Positions 1 through 12,244 of a stretch of 64,000 bases of DNA are shown piece after piece. A model generated the notes under the pieces. The model was given only the letters and a program-made list of their open reading frames with translations. It had not been told where the DNA came from and did no database searches. The DNA comes from Pseudoscleropodium purum. Its lineage: Eukaryota > Streptophyta > Bryopsida > Hypnales > Brachytheciaceae. The stretch lies in contig OZ017795.1 in the NCBI GenBank assembly GCA_963969395.1, forward strand, positions 26,703,063 through 26,767,062. Direction: 5' to 3'. A program made the translations under genes and the position numbers. Positions within the stretch are counted from its first letter, which is position 1. The number at the start of each line of letters is the position of its first letter.

Positions 1-2072
1 AATTTTTTAATTATTTTCTAAAAATCAAATTCAAAAGTATCTATTTTCTTGCATTTTTTAAGCCTCTTTCATTAGGCATAACTTTTAGAGATAAATTTTC
101 TTAGACTTGAATGTTATATACATAATATTTTTAATGATTTATGAGTTTATGAATTATCCGTATTTCATTTTATTTAAAAAAAAATTTATTTCCAAAGTTA
201 CAAAACTCTAGTAATAAGGTTGTTTTGAGCCAAAACCAACAAGTGTTTCTTGCAACTATCCATTTATATTAAAAGTCATGCATCATGAAGTGAGAGAGGA
301 TCAATCGCTATAGAATTTGAGGGCAAAAATTTTGAAGGCCTCTAATATTTTTGGGAAGAAGTATCTAATTTTGAATTTTGGTATACTTATGTATTAGATT
401 GTTAGCTTTACAAAGAGCTATTACGGACACTCATTGTTTGAAATTAGGAAATGAAAGATATGAACTTAGAAGTAAAGTAGTGTTGAGTTTATCTTTGAAT
501 TGAAGAGTGGGAACTTTGACCATAAAATTTGGACAATATGAGTTTTTTTAATTTGAAATTTCTTGTTTTGTAGAAATTTGTGTTTCTTTTCTAAAAAACT
601 AATACACTTTTGATATTGAGTTTTAGAGCTATTGTAGTATTCATTTGAGAGTTGGATACACCTTCAAGGGATTTTATACAATTAATAGACAACTCATACT
701 ACTTCTATACAAATTTATAATATTTTTTTTACTTATATGACACTGTATGAGGTTTATACAAGCATGCATATAACTTAATTTATTAAATGAGATATATACA
801 AGTATGAATACAATTCATATGTATTATATTTTTATGGTTATACTATATTCCATATATTTTTTAGAAACATATCGAGTTATCGACACACATCTATCCATAG
901 TCCACGCATGTTTTATACAAAGTAATGGGCTTATGTATGCACAATACATTCACTATATTTTATTTTTCATTTGATTATTGGATATTTCATGTCTTACACC
1001 AAATCTAGTTGTAGCTAGAAATTTGATGTTTTTCCAAAGTAAACTGTCTCTACTTCAATGACACTTTCATTATCTGCACTCCTAATTTTATATTTGATTG
1101 AATATCTAAATGTCCACTTATAATTGTCTATATTCACATATGCCTTGCATTAAACTCAAATCTAAAAGAAAGATAACCAATTGATGAATTGTTATCATTT
1201 CATTGTATGAATTACAAAAGTTTGTTGTTCTTATAGCATGCATGAAAATGAATATTGCATAGTTAATTCTTTACAATCCTATTTGTCAATACACTAGTAG
1301 GATAGTTGCATATTTGATTTTTTTAGTAATCTTTTTTTCATTTTCTTACACTTCAAGTGAAATTATATTATAATAGACCTAGAGATCAATTTAACGGAGA
1401 AATTTAATAATATATTGCAATGAAAAAGATGGAGAGCTCAAAATATGGATTATGTATTTAAAAATATTCTTTATTTTCTCATTTGTATTGTATTTTCATG
1501 TCTTATACAACCAAAATATTATTAATAAAATAAAAAATTTCTACATAAAACTTTTGTACTTTTACATAATCAAATAAAAAACCTCATCCCAATTCAACAT
1601 TTTATGAAATACATGCATTTGGGGGTATAAAAAAAAAGTTCTTTTTATATTACTAAGGCAATTATATATTGCTCCTTTGAAGATTTAAACCTAGAGAGAC
1701 AAAGATAGTCAGCCAAAAATTATCAAATTGTTAGATGAATGGGTACATTCTTCATTCTACATTTTTTTTTTAAATCATCAAATACTTCTAGTCTTCTATA
1801 GTGTTTCAAAGAATTTATCATGTAAATATGCCTTTTGAATGCTTCACTTGACTCAAGGTATGAATATTCCCCAAAGTTATCTAGGCTCTATTGGTTCATT
1901 ACAATACAAGAGACTTTGTCCTTGTAGCATTGGCTCATTTTAAAGCAAAGATAGATACTCAAGCTTCTGCATGATAGCTTCCTTAAATAGGAAGAATCAC
2001 AGTTGCTTTACCCTTTTTATAACCATTTCCTAGATTCACTAAAAGCATGGAGCTTGGAGCACTTTAGTTGCC
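1..2072. other. AT-rich intergenic sequence, no gene seen
   Basis: This stretch is uniformly AT-rich and interrupted by stops in all frames. I see no splice-supported exon, no RNA gene and no clear terminal repeats. Confidence 0.5.
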
Positions 2073-2228
2073 ATGGTCAATGTAATTACCTTCATTGACT
2101 CCAATGAACAATTTGTAATCACTCCAAAGGATGCGAAACATTTCTCCAAGTTTATTGAAGAATCTATTACTAGTTATTATGTAATTCCCTCCTTCAAATC
2201 CTCCTTCCATTCAACTAGGAGCCAATAA
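2073..2228 (+). pseudogene. Possible SKP1-like N-terminal fragment (51 codons)
   Basis: A short ATG-initiated frame of 51 codons ends in TAA. Its first 35 residues have the rhythm of the SKP1/elongin-C BTB fold: a hydrophobic strand (VNVITFIDSNEQFVITPKDA), then a Lys-Phe-Ser-Lys-Phe-Ile helix, then acidic residues. In SCF ubiquitin ligases that fold links cullin to F-box proteins. After residue 40 the resemblance stops, and the C-terminal F-box-binding helices are absent. The piece is therefore a fragment or pseudogene if the similarity is real. It is too short for certainty and has no neighbouring exon that I could join to it. A chance open frame is the alternative. Confidence 0.25.
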
Positions 2229-2479
2229 TGTTATGTTTGCTTTGTTTGCAGAGTAAGGCAAGAAGTCCATAAAGTACCCAATTAAGAACTAGAAATTAAT
2301 TTGAGGAGGTTAGATTTCTAAAAATATTTTCAATAAAATTTCCTTGAAAGACAAATAAAATTGGCATCTAACTAAAGTTGTTTTCATAGTTTTTGGAGCT
2401 CCATGGAATTAATTATGAATTTTTGAAATTGAAAAACATTGTTCACTAAAAACGCCCACTTCCTGAAATGTACATTGTG

Positions 2480-2890
2480 AGAGAGCAACGAGAAAGCAAA
2501 ATGTACCTCTGCGGTAGAGGACGGTTTTACAGCCTGGGCGTTTTGGACCTCTTACCATAAACCTCAAAATAGGGTTCCGGTCTCCTCTGTGTGACATCCA
2601 CGTCGCCCGGGTCCATCAAGCTGCCATCTGGATCACTCTTCACGCGACGCGTGTCTAAACCCTTCGATATACAAGCGCAGTCCGCGCCTTCAGTCGCACG
2701 TCGTTCAACGTAACTTAGATCCGTCTATTCCGCTTTCCATACACCCTGCCCGCCCGATTCTCTAGAGTTCACCCCTTGCATTGAACTGCCGTTGAGTAGA
2801 TTACCTCGTTGTTTAATTTCTTGTGGTTCGGAGGCGCAAAGATCTAGGCCTAGGTTTGAATTGTTCAGTTTGAAGACTCAAAGAGGTGCT
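2480..2890 (+). promoter_or_regulatory. CpG-rich promoter and 5' leader of the small gene at 2891
   Basis: Base composition shifts abruptly from AT-rich to CG-rich near position 2500, with many CG dinucleotides (for example the ACGCGACGCGTGTC stretch near 2642). It stays so up to the ATG at 2891. This unmethylated-looking island directly precedes the coding start and probably holds the promoter and 5'UTR. I see no clean TATA box. Confidence 0.45.
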
Positions 2891-3560
2891 ATGGCGTCTG
2901 CCAATTTGAGTGACAATGCAGCTGCTCCTGCTGGGACAGAGAAGAGGCATCGCGAGGAGAAGTCCAGTGCCGAAGAAACTCCTGCTGCTGTTGTGGCTCC
3001 TGAAGCCACGAGGTTTCCTACGGTTGGTTTCTTTTTTTCCATGTTACTTCTAATGTTATGTCGTTTCGGTGATTCCCAGATAGTCTTCAAGATGAGAAGG
3101 TTGTAGAAAGTAACGCTACGTTGTACTCATGGATCACGAGTTTTGGGGGGTTATGACTGCTCCTCGACCAACGAAATCTTAGCATTATTTATCTTTTCAG
3201 ATGGTTCAGATCTTTGTTTCAGGGTTTAAAAAAGAAAAAGAATCGCTGAAGTAAACTAGGTGGGTCATGTTGCTGGCTGTTGGGCGTTAGGTCTTGAGAA
3301 GACAGTCAGATTGAGTAAAGATATGTTGAGCTATGTAAAAAAATAAACAGATATGGAGACTACATTAGCCATTAACCCTTGTTTCTTGTCACATTTTGTA
3401 GGACTTGGATGGAGGAAGTCACGGTCAAGTTTGGAAGAGCGTTGGCGTGCCATTGAAAGCAGATCCCGCCAACAATCCTAGTAGCGATGAGTGGGATCAG
3501 GCTAGACAAGCTTTCAAAGAGACTGGCCTTCTCAAGCGTGTTACTTCAGAACTCGGTTAA
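2891..3560 (+). CDS. Small two-exon protein of unknown function, 96 aa
   Basis: Exon 1 is 2891-3022 (44 codons) and exon 2 is 3402-3560 (52 codons plus TAA). The intron of 379 nt has a GT donor after ACG and a TTTTGTAG acceptor, and both junctions are phase 0. The ATG lies in a favourable context (GCT ATG GC), and no other in-frame ATG precedes it in the open frame. The product is hydrophilic. Residues 1-40 are low-complexity (Ala, Glu, Lys, Pro), with a basic patch EKRHREEK. Residues 45-96 look folded and contain a WKSVGVPLKADP segment and an amphipathic helix DEWDQARQAFKETGLLKRV. There is no signal peptide or membrane segment, so a cytosolic or nuclear location is likely. I do not recognise the family. 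Clean splicing and the codon-like composition of both exons argue that the gene is real. Confidence 0.65.
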
Positions 3561-4560
3561 ATCTTGTTTCACATGTGTACAGTATCAACCCGAGAATAAT
3601 TAGCTCTTGAAGGTCGGGAAATGCACGTTGCAAGTTCCACGAAGCACTGGGTCTGGTGAATTTTCTAGGCATCTCCATGGCCACCATGTTCGGCGAGTAC
3701 CGTTCAAGTTCGTTCAATCATCTTCAGCAAGGTATATGCTTGTCTTCTTAAGAGCATGGTGAATGTTCAGGTTCGATGCTTGACAGCAACTAGATGAGCA
3801 GAAATCGTGTAGAGTTGGTGGTTTTGGTAGACTATTCATGTCTATCACTTATCAGGCCGCACCTTGTCAGAAGTTATGTGGTAAGGGATCAGCAATGAAA
3901 ATGTCTCCTATTTCAGAGATTTTTGGCATTTGAACCAACGTCATGAGTACATTGGCACCCACCTTGTCAAGTGATGTTGTTTGGTGATATACATGGCACA
4001 GACATCGTGGTTTCTGCTTACGATATTAATTATTGGTCTGCGAACACCACTGAAGATCTAAATTATGGAAGTAATCTCTTCGGTCTAAATCAAAGAGAGA
4101 CTGCGGTTGGCAATCTACATCAATTTACGCTACGTCTGGTTTACCTTGCTGAACTTTGTGTGCAAGTCGCTCACCTGAGTAAGGGCTTTCCTTTTTTTTG
4201 TCGATAAAACGCTGCAACCTACGGAAGCTTCAGTTTTTAGGGTGTGATTAGATGTGGTACACCCTAGATGACCCCAATTGACGTCGGCCTCTCGCATACC
4301 ACGTCTGTTTCCTACCAAGCCCTAGTACCCAGTTCATTATTTACTCTGTACTGTCATCATACTCTGATATGTCACAGGATATACGCAAATGTGATGCGAC
4401 TAAGTTTGAAAGGCGTGACGAAGGATCCAGACCACCCTCTTAACCCTTGTCCTGTGTTTTCAGGAGTGCTCTTTCCACAATTTCGAATGTAGGCGAGGAG
4501 TACGAGACAAACAACGAAGCCCACTCTGTAACCGAAGGACCGTGAGAATATGAATGCGAA
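3561..4560 (+). other. 3' flank of the small gene, moderate GC
   Basis: The kilobase after the stop keeps a higher GC than the surroundings and then fades near 4560. Short open frames occur on both strands (for example 24 codons from ATG 3677), but none shows family features or convincing splice sites. It is most likely 3'UTR or old genic flank. Confidence 0.35.
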
Positions 4561-7500
4561 GAGTCATTTCTAAAAAGAATCAAGTCCAATCGATGCATCA
4601 ATCTTCTGAAAATTGAATGTGAATGGATGAGGAGTTTTCAATTTTTTTTTGCAAATATCTTGAATCTTCACATTGCAATAGAGATTGGAAAAAACGAAAA
4701 TTGGAAGTGAAATTTTTTTAGCCTCTTTGTCTTCTCAATAGGGGTAGGTACACCTTCTCCAAGAAGCAAACTTCCATGAAGAATAAGAAGTTGGTGAGAG
4801 AAATGACAAGCGAACAAGGCGTTGTTGAGGATGAAGGTGGTGTGACCCTCCTTTTTGGGGTGTGGAGTGTGGCGAATGGGCTTGAGAGAAGTGGTTACAT
4901 AGAGGAGGATGGCAACCATAATTTCTAATACACGTGCGATCTATAATTAGAGGCCTCCATGTTGGTGATTGTTGTGAATGAGAGATAAATCATTAGCTTA
5001 CAAAATCTTCTTTACATTCATTATTCACCACAAGAGGAGAATAATGGCCTTTCTCAATCTTCATAAATTAGGACCACTACAAGGCAAGGAGAGCCAACAA
5101 GAGTTAGCCAAGTTGCCATGTTTTGAAGATTGAGAATGGTATGAAGAAGGTGTGATTACTTGTAATGATTGTTTAAATTAGTTGTTTACTCATAGCTAAG
5201 GTGGATTCACCCAAATTTCATGGTGCCTTAAATCATCATCTTAAAAGAACACTAAAGATTTAATATTGGAAAATTGGTCATAATCATTGTTTGCAAACAA
5301 ATTTTCATTCATTGAACTCTAATATAAGTCTATATCAATCATTTTAGATATAAATAGAAAGTTATTGACTTAGTGATAGCTTTAGTTCAAAGGATTTTTT
5401 GGGTACAATATGTTATCACAAGACTTCAAAGTATAGGTGCAATTTTGGAAGGAATTTGAAAGGTTCAAACCTATCAAATTGTGAAATTTCACAACAATAA
5501 AAAACATTCTTGAACATTTTTTTTAAAATAAAAATAAAATTGTTCTACTTCTCCTTTTATTTAGAGGGCTTGGGATTCTTTTGGTAGGAGCCTGATGACT
5601 TTTACTACTCTTATAAGACAACCTATGAATTTAACAAGAATAGATATTTCATTTTAAATGGTACCATTTTTCCACCATTTTCCCATTAATTTTCTAAGAC
5701 TAATATAGATTTTAGATCTTCAAACCCTGAAATCTAGAACAGGTACATAGTTCAGACCACATGTTTTGGATCTAAAAGTGCCAAGTTTGTAGAATACGGC
5801 CATTTTAATGAAATATCCGTTCAAGATTCAATAATCTTACAAATTATCTATTTTGTTATTCAAATAATGTTGCATAATATAGTGTATAATTGAAATTTTT
5901 TGTCTTGTATAATTAACATTTAGTTCTTATGCAATACCAATTAAGAATACCAAATTTTAGTTTTAAAAAAACAGATTTCATTTTTGGTGAATTTTTTCAT
6001 TTAACTCCTAATGTATAAAGGCTCTTTTCTATTGAAAACCTTTTAGAACTACCATTTTTGCCACATCCATCCAAGAATTAAAAAAAATTTAAGTATAGGA
6101 TCTTGTACTTTACTTGTTTGAAATCATGTGGTAAAACTTTCATGAAGTTTGACCATATAGATTGGAAGATATTAACATTCAAAGTTGAAAAAAAAATTAA
6201 TGTTGGCCTACAATTTCAAATGACTTTGACCACCATTTGTGGTAAATTTTTGTATTATGGACTATGAATTTAAGTTTTTTTGTGTCAAATAATTGAATTG
6301 AAAGTCTAGGACAAAAATTTCAAAAAACACACATTTGGTTATCATTCTTTAAAATTATTAAGTAGAAGTAGGTTCAAGATTGAAAGAAAAATTAAATCAT
6401 TAATAGCTCTAAGATGGGATCAAAACACAATAATCTCAGAAGTGAGATTGTTCTAGGAAAAAAAACTTAGCCTTGTCCAAAAAAATTGAAAAAAATTGAA
6501 AATTGCATTCAAAAATGATTCCTGCAAGTTATTTTTTCAAAAAGATGCTACGATTGCCCATAAAACAAGATTGTTCATAACTTCACATCTCTAATCTAAA
6601 TTAAATTAATTGAAGCTTCACATGTAGATAAAATAAGATCTATAAGAAAAAAAAGTTTAATTTAATTTCAATCTTGTTTGTACATTTCTTTTTCCTAGTA
6701 ATGTGAAAATTATGTAAAGATGGTATTAATAACTCTTGTTCCCAAGTACCAATTGAAATGAAAATTACATTCCTATAAAGCTAAATTTTTTTTCTATCTT
6801 ATGAAAATAGACTTGATGAACTTGTATCTAAAGACACCCCTTTGCCCCCTCCAAAAAAAAGAAATTTAGAAAATTTCCACAATTTCATTTTAAAAGTTTT
6901 TCCACAACCAGAAATATGGTTGTTTGGACATTTAGGGTTTAGATGTGCAAATTTAAGTTCTCCTTTCATTTCAATTTTTGTATAATCTTGCATGCAATGC
7001 TATTGAATAATTGAATGTCACAATTTTACAAAATTTGATTGAATTATTTATAATTTGGGGTCTCTGGGTTGAGACATTAACCTCTAAATGTCTAGATCCT
7101 TTTCTAAAATTGACGATTTGGGAAACATTGTTATAAAATGCTATTTGGAAGAATATTATGGAATTGACATACAAATAAGAATTGTAGATATTGAATTGTA
7201 GATTCCATCCATATGGTTAGATTCACTATTGCTATCATCAATATTTTTTTATAAATTTTGAAAAGGGAAATCTCTAAATTCCTTCTAAATTCAATTACAA
7301 GCAAAATATTATCATTTTTTGAATAAAACTTGTTGGAATGGATTTGAAACAAGATTCTCTTGATGTGGTGATTTTTTGGAATTTTTGCGTTCTTTTAATG
7401 TATGACCTCATTTTTGCAAATCCATTTTTGAACTAAAATCAATGCATTTTTTGGCTTGATACACTTCCACATTTGTAATTTTAGAAAAATATGAACTTTG

Positions 7501-8680
7501 ATAACACGGGATCCAACCATTGGAGAGGACAACAACTTTATAAAGAATCTCCGCAAATTAGATGACTTTCATCTAAGTAGTAACGAGAAAGAAAATTGAA
7601 TTTCAATTTGTTTGTTGTTCAGATTTTGGATGTCGGAGTGCTCTAGGATTAATTAAGATGCTAATTCCTACCTATTGTTTGCAATTTCTTTCTTGCACTT
7701 GTTAATTTTCACAATAATAATCATTTACGATACAATTTCTTTTCAAGATTTGAAGCAATGATTTTCTTGGTATTTGTAGTGATAGCTTGACATGGCTTCT
7801 AGAAAGCCAATTGGTAAGACAAATTGTTCAATTTGTTTCATTTATCCATTACTTACATACTTCCATTCATAAAATTAACTACATTTTTAGTAAACTTCAT
7901 CTATTACGGAGTCTAAGATTTGGTAAACCTTGTATATTTTCAAAATGTTTTGGTGCCATCATCTTCTTTTGTTTAGTGTAAAGGTGGTCAATACCAATAT
8001 TGAGTAATATTTTGGTAAATATTCGCCATAAAAATAATCATTGAATAGTAGGAAAAAGTAGTGATGAATAATTTCATGATTGAAGTACATTAGAGTGACC
8101 ACAAACTTCATAATTTTGTTCTATCAATAGTCATATATTTTGATTGTCTTATTAACAACTAGCTTCTTAGATCAAATTTTTACTAGATTTTCAAGAATTG
8201 TAAAGCTATTATCTTCTTTAATTTCAGCATTTTTCTCTATGTACCAATCATTTTGTATAACTTGTTTTGAAATCTAAACAAATGCTTTTGTAACAACACT
8301 ATTTACATTTCTATGCTTCAATGGCAACCTAGTCACTCATTATATTTAAGAGCCTATATTAAATAGACGTAAGGGTGTTATAATAATATAATTTCTACCT
8401 TGAAAACAAAAAATAAGTATAATACTTGTTTTCGAAGCTCCTATTATCCTAAATATGCATAGGGTAGTAAAATTATCTTAATTAAACATCTTATTTTGGA
8501 CGTCTATATACCCTAAATGATCATATTTGTTATTTTGGAAAATTTCATCATAGAAAAATGTGACATTTCTAAGTAGAAATTGAAAACTTTCAAATGCTTA
8601 AGCATTTTTTTAGCTCTTGAGTTGAAACTTGAACTCCAAACCCCCAAAAATTGACATACATGTGCCCTAATGATGTGACT
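4561..8680. other. AT-rich repeat-derived intergenic sequence
   Basis: I see no gene. Homopolymer A/T runs and stop-rich frames dominate. The segment 7144-7650 belongs to a dispersed repeat listed separately. Short open frames on the minus strand near 4.7, 7.0 and 7.2 kb have no recognisable content. Confidence 0.45.
7144..7650 (+). repeat. Dispersed repeat B, copy 1
   Basis: About 500 bp align in the same orientation with 14892-15405. Shared landmarks, in order, are TTTGGAAGAATATT, GAATTGTAGATT, GGTTAGATT, CTCTTGATRTGGTGATTTTT and TTGGATGTCGGAG. Divergence is substantial (I judge roughly a fifth to a quarter of bases), so the copies are old. I found no terminal inverted repeat or coding content, and the superfamily is unknown. 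Confidence 0.55.
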
Positions 8681-8885
8681 CACTATAAGAGAAAGTTGTG
8701 TTTTAAGCAAGTCCTTAAATACAATCCTAAACATAAGGTTATATGTAATGACCTTTAAAAACTTATTAAAAATATATGTATTTCTAATAAAAAAATTTGA
8801 AAAACTCTTTAAAAGTCATTACATATAATCTTATGTTTAGAACTATACTAAAAACTCACTTAAAACACACTTTTCTCTTGTAGTG
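8681..8885 (+). mobile_element. CACTA-type MITE with ACT target duplication
   Basis: The element starts CACTATAAGAGAAAG and ends CTTTTCTCTTGTAGTG. It is flanked on both sides by ACT, a 3-bp direct duplication. The arms continue inward as an imperfect inverted repeat (TTAAGCAAGT opposite ACTTAAAACAC, and ATATGTAATGA opposite TCATTACATAT), giving a 205-bp hairpin. CACTA ends with a 3-bp duplication are the known signature of the CACTA/EnSpm superfamily. There is no transposase, so it is non-autonomous. Confidence 0.8.
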
Positions 8886-10478
8886 ACTCTTTCCATTATG
8901 AACAACCACATTAGCAAAACTAAGTTGGAATTCAGAACTCTTCCCCTTTTCAAGCTTGAGTTTACTTCTTTACTTCTTTTTTTCTTACTAAAACCAATAG
9001 AGCCTATTTGTGTTCTCTATTTCTCCTCCTTATCACTCAGCCAAAATGTTATTTGAGTTCTTTTGTTCAATCTCTTTGAAAATTTCTAAATGCAAGCTAT
9101 AAACATATGCAATTTTCTTTGTAGACTACATTCTACTACAATAACTAATATACCTTGTGCCATTACCATTGTCAAAATAAAATAAAATTTTAATTTTTTA
9201 ATTAATAAAAACTTCAAAACTTCAAAAACTTCCACACTATATGTTGAAGTGTCACAAAATAAAGCATGTGCATCCTTCTTTGTAGACAACTTTCCAATAA
9301 TACCAAGAATGCAACTAGGAGAGGAACAATCCAAGAGATCTCAATGTAACAAACAAAATAAATAGCCTAACTTAAAGTACGGATTGTTTTGTATCTCCTA
9401 AAGTAAGTTTTCTTAAATGCACCACTTCCTAGGAATTTTATTGAAATAAAAAAGTATTGTCAACAACACCCTCCATCCCATTCTATAATACTAGCTTCTA
9501 ATTTTTTTCATTTAATTTGAATTACTTGTCTCCTTTACTTCATGATTCATTTTAGGTTTGAAGATGATTTCTTCTCTTTTTGACATTAGCTAATGAAATG
9601 AAGTACAAAAAGTCTGATTTATTACTCACTTTACAAATAGTAAAAACTTTGAAAATTGAATTTTTTATAGCAATTTGAAATGATTAGGTTATAAACCAAA
9701 AGATATTGAATTTTAATTGAATTTATTGAATTTCAAGCCATTCTTGTGCAAATCTAAACTTGCAAAGAGGCAAGGTAGTTGCACAAGAAGTCTACTTTTT
9801 TTTAAAAGCCTATTCTTATTTATAAGTGGCACTTTATATCTATTACAACCTTTTTTTAAATTTTTTTTATCTTTCCTTCATTGTAATTAATAGCCATGTC
9901 CACTTAAGACAATACATTGCACATTTACCATTGAATTATATGATTGCAACATGAATTAAAAAATCATTGCCAAATCTTTAGTACTTTCATTACTATGACT
10001 GAAATAGACTAGTATTAAGAGGGACAAAGAGAGTAGGTAGTAGAACCATCCCTAGCAAACACTTTAGTTACAAATTCAAAATGGTCTTATGACCAATATT
10101 GTATGAAAGCCCAATTTTTACTCTTACAACATGATTGGGATAATTTGCAATAACCTTGAACTTTATTGAACAATTGAATTTATTTTTTTTGTTTAAGATT
10201 GAGTGCTTCTCTTCACAAGTCACCTTAGTATTCCATATCTTGAAGGATGATTCAAGAATCTAAATCTTGCATTAGAAAAAATGTGAACTCTTTGGAGGAT
10301 TAGAAGAATTTGACATGCCAAGCTATTTCAAGACCTTACAAGCCCTACAAGAAGTACATTAAGTACTATCCTTGCATTTTGTGCTACTTAGAGGAATTAT
10401 GGTGTAATCTTATCCCAACAAAGGACACCTCCCACATTGCAATGTAAAACAATAAACTGCAATAGGGGAAGGACAAAA
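8886..10478. other. AT-rich intergenic sequence, no gene seen
   Basis: I see no gene, no RNA gene and no clear element boundaries. The minus-strand open frame near 9.1-9.3 kb lacks any recognisable motif. Confidence 0.45.
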
Positions 10479-11997
10479 TAATTTCTAAATGATTTTGACT
10501 ATGTTTTCATCAAAACGGCTTCCAAATTGCCATTTTTAGTACATGTACCAAATTTTAGAAAAAAATACGTTTTTGGACATGTGACTGTAGAATCTTGTAA
10601 TAAGCTTGTTTGAAAACATGTGGAAAAACTGTCAAAAATTTCCATTCTATAGATTGCAAGATATTAGTGTTTGAAGTAACAAATTTCCTTTTTTTGTCCT
10701 GCAAAAATCCGGGTAGCTGCACTTTGGAAGGTCACATTTGTATGAAAAAATGTCCAAAATGGTGATTACTCTTTGAATTCATTTTTCAAGTCAAGTTGGT
10801 TACATGCTTGAAAAATTTCAAATCATTTGGAATCATACAACATATAGGAAAAAAATAGTAAGTAAAAAGCAATAGAGAATGATTCAAATTAAATTCTACT
10901 CCCTCTGTCCCACTAAAAACCTTCAAATCAAGTACAATTTTTGTCCCACTAAAAAGCTCCATTTTCTAATTTCCACCATTGAGTAAACATTGGTTGTATT
11001 GAATGACCTTGTGGGGGCAAGTCGCAAGTGCTTATGGAGCATCCCTCTTGTAGCAAGCTTGGCCTTGCTTATATAAGGCAACTTGTACTTGTTGCTTCTT
11101 CAAATAGTCATGTTGACGATAGATTTGGTGACCACTTTGGCGCTATGAGAATTATTCATGAAGGGTACCAAGTTGCCTTGTTGTGGATATTTAGGTTAAG
11201 AGCAAATATTTCTAGGATCCTATTGTTGCCACCAACCTTTAAATCATCAAGAATAATGAGCTAGCAATGTTTATGAATGTTGCTCAAATATGACACTTTC
11301 TGCATCAATTTTGGATGCTTAAACGATGACACTTAAGCTTGAGATTTTGCTTAGATTTAGGGGATGAATTACTAGTTTTTGAATGCATGTCTTATTGATA
11401 CAAAGACTAAAAATGTAGTTAATCCCTCATGAGGAAGATTTTGGGAGGTTATTAGTAGGATAGAGGGAATAAATTGTTAATAATTTATTTATGGAATTGA
11501 AAAATGCCAATCCCAATGGTTGTAATGTTGTAATAAACAATTTACACCCAATGTGGCAATGTTTTTCTTTGTTTCCAAAAATATTGAAAATTGAATTAAA
11601 TAAAGGACTTCAAAGTTTGTAGAGATTCAATAACAACTTGCAAACTCCAACAAACTAAAACTCGTAACTTTTGACTCATTGATCAAAATGGAATGATTTA
11701 AAGCTTTCCAAGTACATATAAATCTAGAGAACCAATTTCAAATTATAATTTCTTAAGAAAATGATTTTTTAAGGAAGTTATTTTTGCTACCTGGGTTGCT
11801 TGTTAAGCATTGAAAAGTACATATCATGTAATAAATTTTTAACCATGTAATCAAAAGTCATGAAAATTGTTGGTCCTTAAAGCTACTCTTCAGGCACATG
11901 TTGTATTAAATTTCAAAGAAAATAAATAAAAACTCCATTTGAAAGCTGCCCAAATTTCTACATTGCCAAAAAACACAATTTGAGTGTTTAGGGGATA
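10479..11997 (+). mobile_element. Worn copy of the piggyBac-like 0.95-kb element, split by an insertion
   Basis: The parts 10479-10896 and 11472-11997 align in order and orientation with the element at 45083-46028. Shared pieces include CTAAATGATTTTGACTAT, TTTTTAGTACA, ATTTCCA..TAGATTGCAAGAT and AATGTTGTAATAAA. The terminal TTAA target sites seen in the better copy have mutated here (TAAT on the left, ATAA on the right). The middle 570 bp is a younger Stowaway-like insertion. There is no open frame of note. Confidence 0.65.
10899..11469. mobile_element. Stowaway/mariner-like non-autonomous element
   Basis: Terminal inverted repeats read CTCCCTCTGTCCCACTAAAA at the left and, on the opposite strand, TTCCCTCTATCCTACTAATA at the right. 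TA flanks both ends. The first bases match the CTCCCTC-type ends known from plant Stowaway/mariner MITEs. The paralogous repeat at about 45500 has the uninterrupted sequence (TACTATATTGTTAACAA), so this is a genuine insertion into an older element. The interior has a higher GC than its host and an open frame of 78 codons (11028-11264, +) with no recognisable domain. Confidence 0.75.
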
Positions 11998-12244
11998 AAA
12001 CACAAGTTCAAAGTCCTTTGGTGTGCTTCCTTCCAACCCTCCTAAGAGTCCATTTTTTCTCTAATGAATTCTTTTTTCTTCAAGTCTATAAATTTAATCT
12101 TCAACATCTAACCGGCATCACACAGTGATTACTTTCCTACTTTATAAAGATTGATAAAATGTGGTGTTGTGTGCATTTTCGATAGGTTCCATGTTGCCTC
12201 TGTAGAGATGGAAAAGGGAATCTTGTGTTTTCCTAAGTAATTTA

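Noticed and set aside
3677..3751. 24-codon frame beginning MATMFGEYRSS downstream of the small gene
   Set aside because: It is too short, has no splice partner or family resemblance, and is most likely 3'UTR.
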